From Flammula alnicola (lineage: Eukaryota; Basidiomycota; Agaricomycetes; Agaricales; Strophariaceae), in contig JADNRV010000613.1 of assembly GCA_015499995.1 (NCBI GenBank), forward strand, positions 1 to 22,064: a stretch of 22,064 nt of DNA. The letters are read 5' to 3'. Positions 19,967-22,064 of the stretch are shown here, one piece after another. Each line of letters opens with the position of its first letter. The stretch's first letter is position 1. Below the pieces are notes generated by a model, which had not been told where the DNA came from, searched no databases, and saw only the letters and a list, made by a program, of their open reading frames with translations. Position numbers and translations under genes: made by a program.

Positions 19967-21784
19967 TCAAGTTCTTGCACTCCTCCAAGCGCTCTGCATA
20001 GCAATTCGTCTTGCCTAAAAAAGAAAATCATGTACATCAGTTCACAATCCAGATATAACAGATATAAGGAAACAATGGCGAAATATGCAACATACCTGAT
20101 CAAGGGATATCGAATCTTCCCTCAACTCGACCTTCTGCCTCCCATCATCAACCTCCTCTTCATCATCTTCATCGAACGCACTTCGACCAGCACCAACGCG
20201 CATGCCGCCGAAAGCTGCCTTACCTCCTGCCAAGGAGAATGGTGTCGAGGCCACAGCCGTACCGAAGACGCTTGCAGACTTGGGCGCACCGAACGCAGCA
20301 AAGTCAGTAACAACTTTACGGGGCGGCGAGGAAGGAACAGCGGGCTTGGAGGGAGAGGAAGGGACACTCCTCGGAGAAGTATGAGGCGAGATGGAGGTAT
20401 AAGAGGCATATGAAGATCGCGAGAGAGCATGTCGCGCATTCAGGTATTTTTTCTGTAAATCGCGTACCATGCACCTAGAAGAGAGGATAAGACACGAAGA
20501 CATGTTAATATATTGGGCAGATAGATTAATATGGATGAGATATACCCTCTTGAGCAACGGTCGTGCTTCTGCCAACGACGCCGCCTGTTGGAAGACGGCA
20601 ACATTGTGCTTTGCCTCCTCAGACTCTTTGTAAATGCTCTCGATCACGACCTTCTTCGTGCTCTCATTTCGCAGGAGGAGCTTTTCATGGAGTTCTCGAG
20701 CGACATCATCGACACTCTCGTTATTACCGAGGATCCGTTGTGCGACTGCATGTCCGACCTCGCGCACAAGCCGTTCCATGTCGAGGTTCTCGAGCACGCT
20801 TCCTACAATGGCGTGTGTCAATAGATCAGCTGTTAGGAGTGGGAGCATGAGTCCAGAGGTGATGCTGGTAATGGCTTGGTAGAAATCGGTGGCATACTAG
20901 TGCAATAAAATAATCAGTTCTAAAATTAGGAGTAACCACTACGGAAAGGAGATTGCTCACTGAATATCCGCTCAGCGCAGGTTCGCAAGCAACAAAGAAC
21001 TAGATAAGATAAGGGAAATCATAGTCGTTAGAGGAAGCAAGGTAGACTTGCAAGTGTAATTCCACGGCTAGCCATTAAGCGGGCTAATTGCAGAGGATCG
21101 TTGCCATCAGGAGAACCCTCATCGAATCCTAAAAACAAAATCCATTTGAGTGACAAATCAGAAGAAATGGAAGCCACCTTACCGTCGCCGTATTCTCCAA
21201 TTCCATGGGGTGGAGCATCGGCGATGAGGACAACCATTTTACTGGCATATTCCCTCCAATCCATGCTGAGAGCCTCCGCCAACGCAGCTGTCACGGCTTC
21301 GGGGCCATCTCCACCACCAGAAGCATATAGCGTCGACAAATGCTTGTGCACCTGGCTAATATCCGACGAGAACCCAAAGTTCTTGGTGATGTAGGTGTGA
21401 TCCTGCGGTGGGTGGTCTCGAAAAGCGACGAGACCGACACGGAGGTCTTCTGGGCTCTGAAGCTTGCCCGATTCAAATATGTGTGCACAGATAGACTCGA
21501 TGTTCTTCGTCGCGGATGAGATGTATGTTCCTTGGCTTCCGGTGCAATCCTGCACGAAAACGAGATCCCTACGAGATAGTGAGAAAGTCAGCGATCCGAT
21601 ATATGAAGCAATTGTCACAGTGAAAAAAGCAAGTTCGATTACGAATGCGTAGCACTCACAGTTGTTTTCGCCCTGGATCGCCAGCATGCTGTGTTGCATT
21701 GAAAGCCTGTTGCGTGGGCTGCTGCTCGAATGCGGGCTGCAATCCGTAGCCCGGACCTGGATCCATACTCATATCTTCATCCAT
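19967..21784 (-). CDS. VWFA-domain protein, apparent frame break in an A6 run
   Basis: Fungal protein with an N-terminal von Willebrand A domain, related to the VWA part of vwkA-like proteins; role unclear. Exons: 21784-21660, 21568-21183, 21128-21052, 20999-20961, 20896-20546, 20474-20096, 20014-19967, about 467 residues. VWA domain from about 43: LVFVQDCTGSQ gives a variant MIDAS (D49, T51, S53 instead of DxSxS); later LRVGLVAFRDHPP, SGGGDGPEAV and VVLIADAPPHG. The C-terminal half has GHAVAQRILGNNESVDDVARE and a Ser/Pro-rich, low-complexity tail (SSPSKPAVPSSPP), then an acidic patch and REDSISLDQARRIAMQSAWR. Exon 3 ends in a GC donor (gcaagt). After the 71-nt intron 20545-20475, the reading VHGTRFTEK shifts to YLNARHA across six A (20447-20452). 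Removing one A restores frame; retaining the intron is the alternative. Confidence 0.85.
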
Positions 21785-22064
21785 GGTAATCGTCAGTTCA
21801 ACAAGGACGCTGCAAGAAAAGTAGAGAAGCAATAAATCGCTGGCGCGTATGCAAGGCGAATTGCAGATGCTTTACGAAGGAACCGATGTGGGTTTTGTTC
21901 AGACCAAGTGTAAATCGATGGACACGCGTAGTCAGGCCCTTGGATGAAGAACACAAGCAAGTCGCCACAATTGAATTGTTCAGCAAGGCCACGAGTTGGA
22001 CAATGCCGCATTTCACAGATTCGGATCTTACACGTCGGCTTTCGGATGTTTTTCCCTCATTTAT
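21785..22064. other. 5' flank of the VWFA gene to the window edge
   Basis: Probable promoter and leader of the VWFA gene. The overlapping minus frames here (to 22016) have no recognised motif and are closed before the VWFA start. No TATA box recognised. Confidence 0.4.

Noticed and set aside
1..22064. A co-localised biosynthetic or defence-type gene cluster
   Set aside because: The recognised genes have unrelated roles (membrane protein, SDR, peptidase, MRT4, DOHH, VWFA); only the two divergent pairs suggest functional linkage.

Overview
The window looks like a piece of a mushroom-forming fungus (Basidiomycota, Agaricomycetes) chromosome. The reasons are very dense 45-75 nt GT-AG introns, a DUF6534 membrane-protein gene (a basidiomycete-typical family), a small secreted protein of a mushroom-typical type, and conserved eukaryotic genes (MRT4, deoxyhypusine hydroxylase). 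All gene models were spliced by hand from splice consensus, reading frame and remembered family patterns. No alignment was run.

Layout. 1-1394 (minus): 5' two thirds of a DUF6534 multi-pass membrane protein in 13 exons, including 12, 14 and apparently 1 nt micro-exons; it runs off the left edge and has one frame break. 1395-8340: about 7 kb that is gene-poor. The only recognisable coding piece is the C-terminal half of a GNAT acetyltransferase (4619-4944, plus); short repeats, palindromes and unassigned open frames make up the rest. 8341-9634 (minus): F-box-like protein with one frame break, divergent from 9746-11437 (plus), an intronless SDR-type oxidoreductase with an N-terminal CxxC-x14-CxxC module and no catalytic Tyr. 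12140-12190: C25 followed by A26, ten bases before the start of a small secreted protein (12200-12799, plus). 13041-16240 (minus): intact 19-exon S9-family (DPP V-like) serine peptidase. 16672-17653 (minus): ribosome-assembly factor MRT4, divergent over 81 bp from 17735-18999 (plus), deoxyhypusine hydroxylase. 19967-21784 (minus): VWFA-domain protein with one apparent homopolymer frame break.

How the genes relate. The clearest functional pairing is MRT4 (60S subunit assembly) with DOHH (hypusine maturation of eIF5A): both serve translation and appear to share one short promoter. The SDR/F-box pair is also divergent, with a perfect TGACTCA site between. I found no transposase, reverse transcriptase, CRISPR array, tRNA, rRNA or secondary-metabolite cluster. 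The most unusual points are transcript-structural: a candidate 1-nt exon, two GC-AG introns, and the C25/A26 tract. Three single-base frame breaks in otherwise well-conserved genes need raw-read checking before any gene is called a pseudogene.
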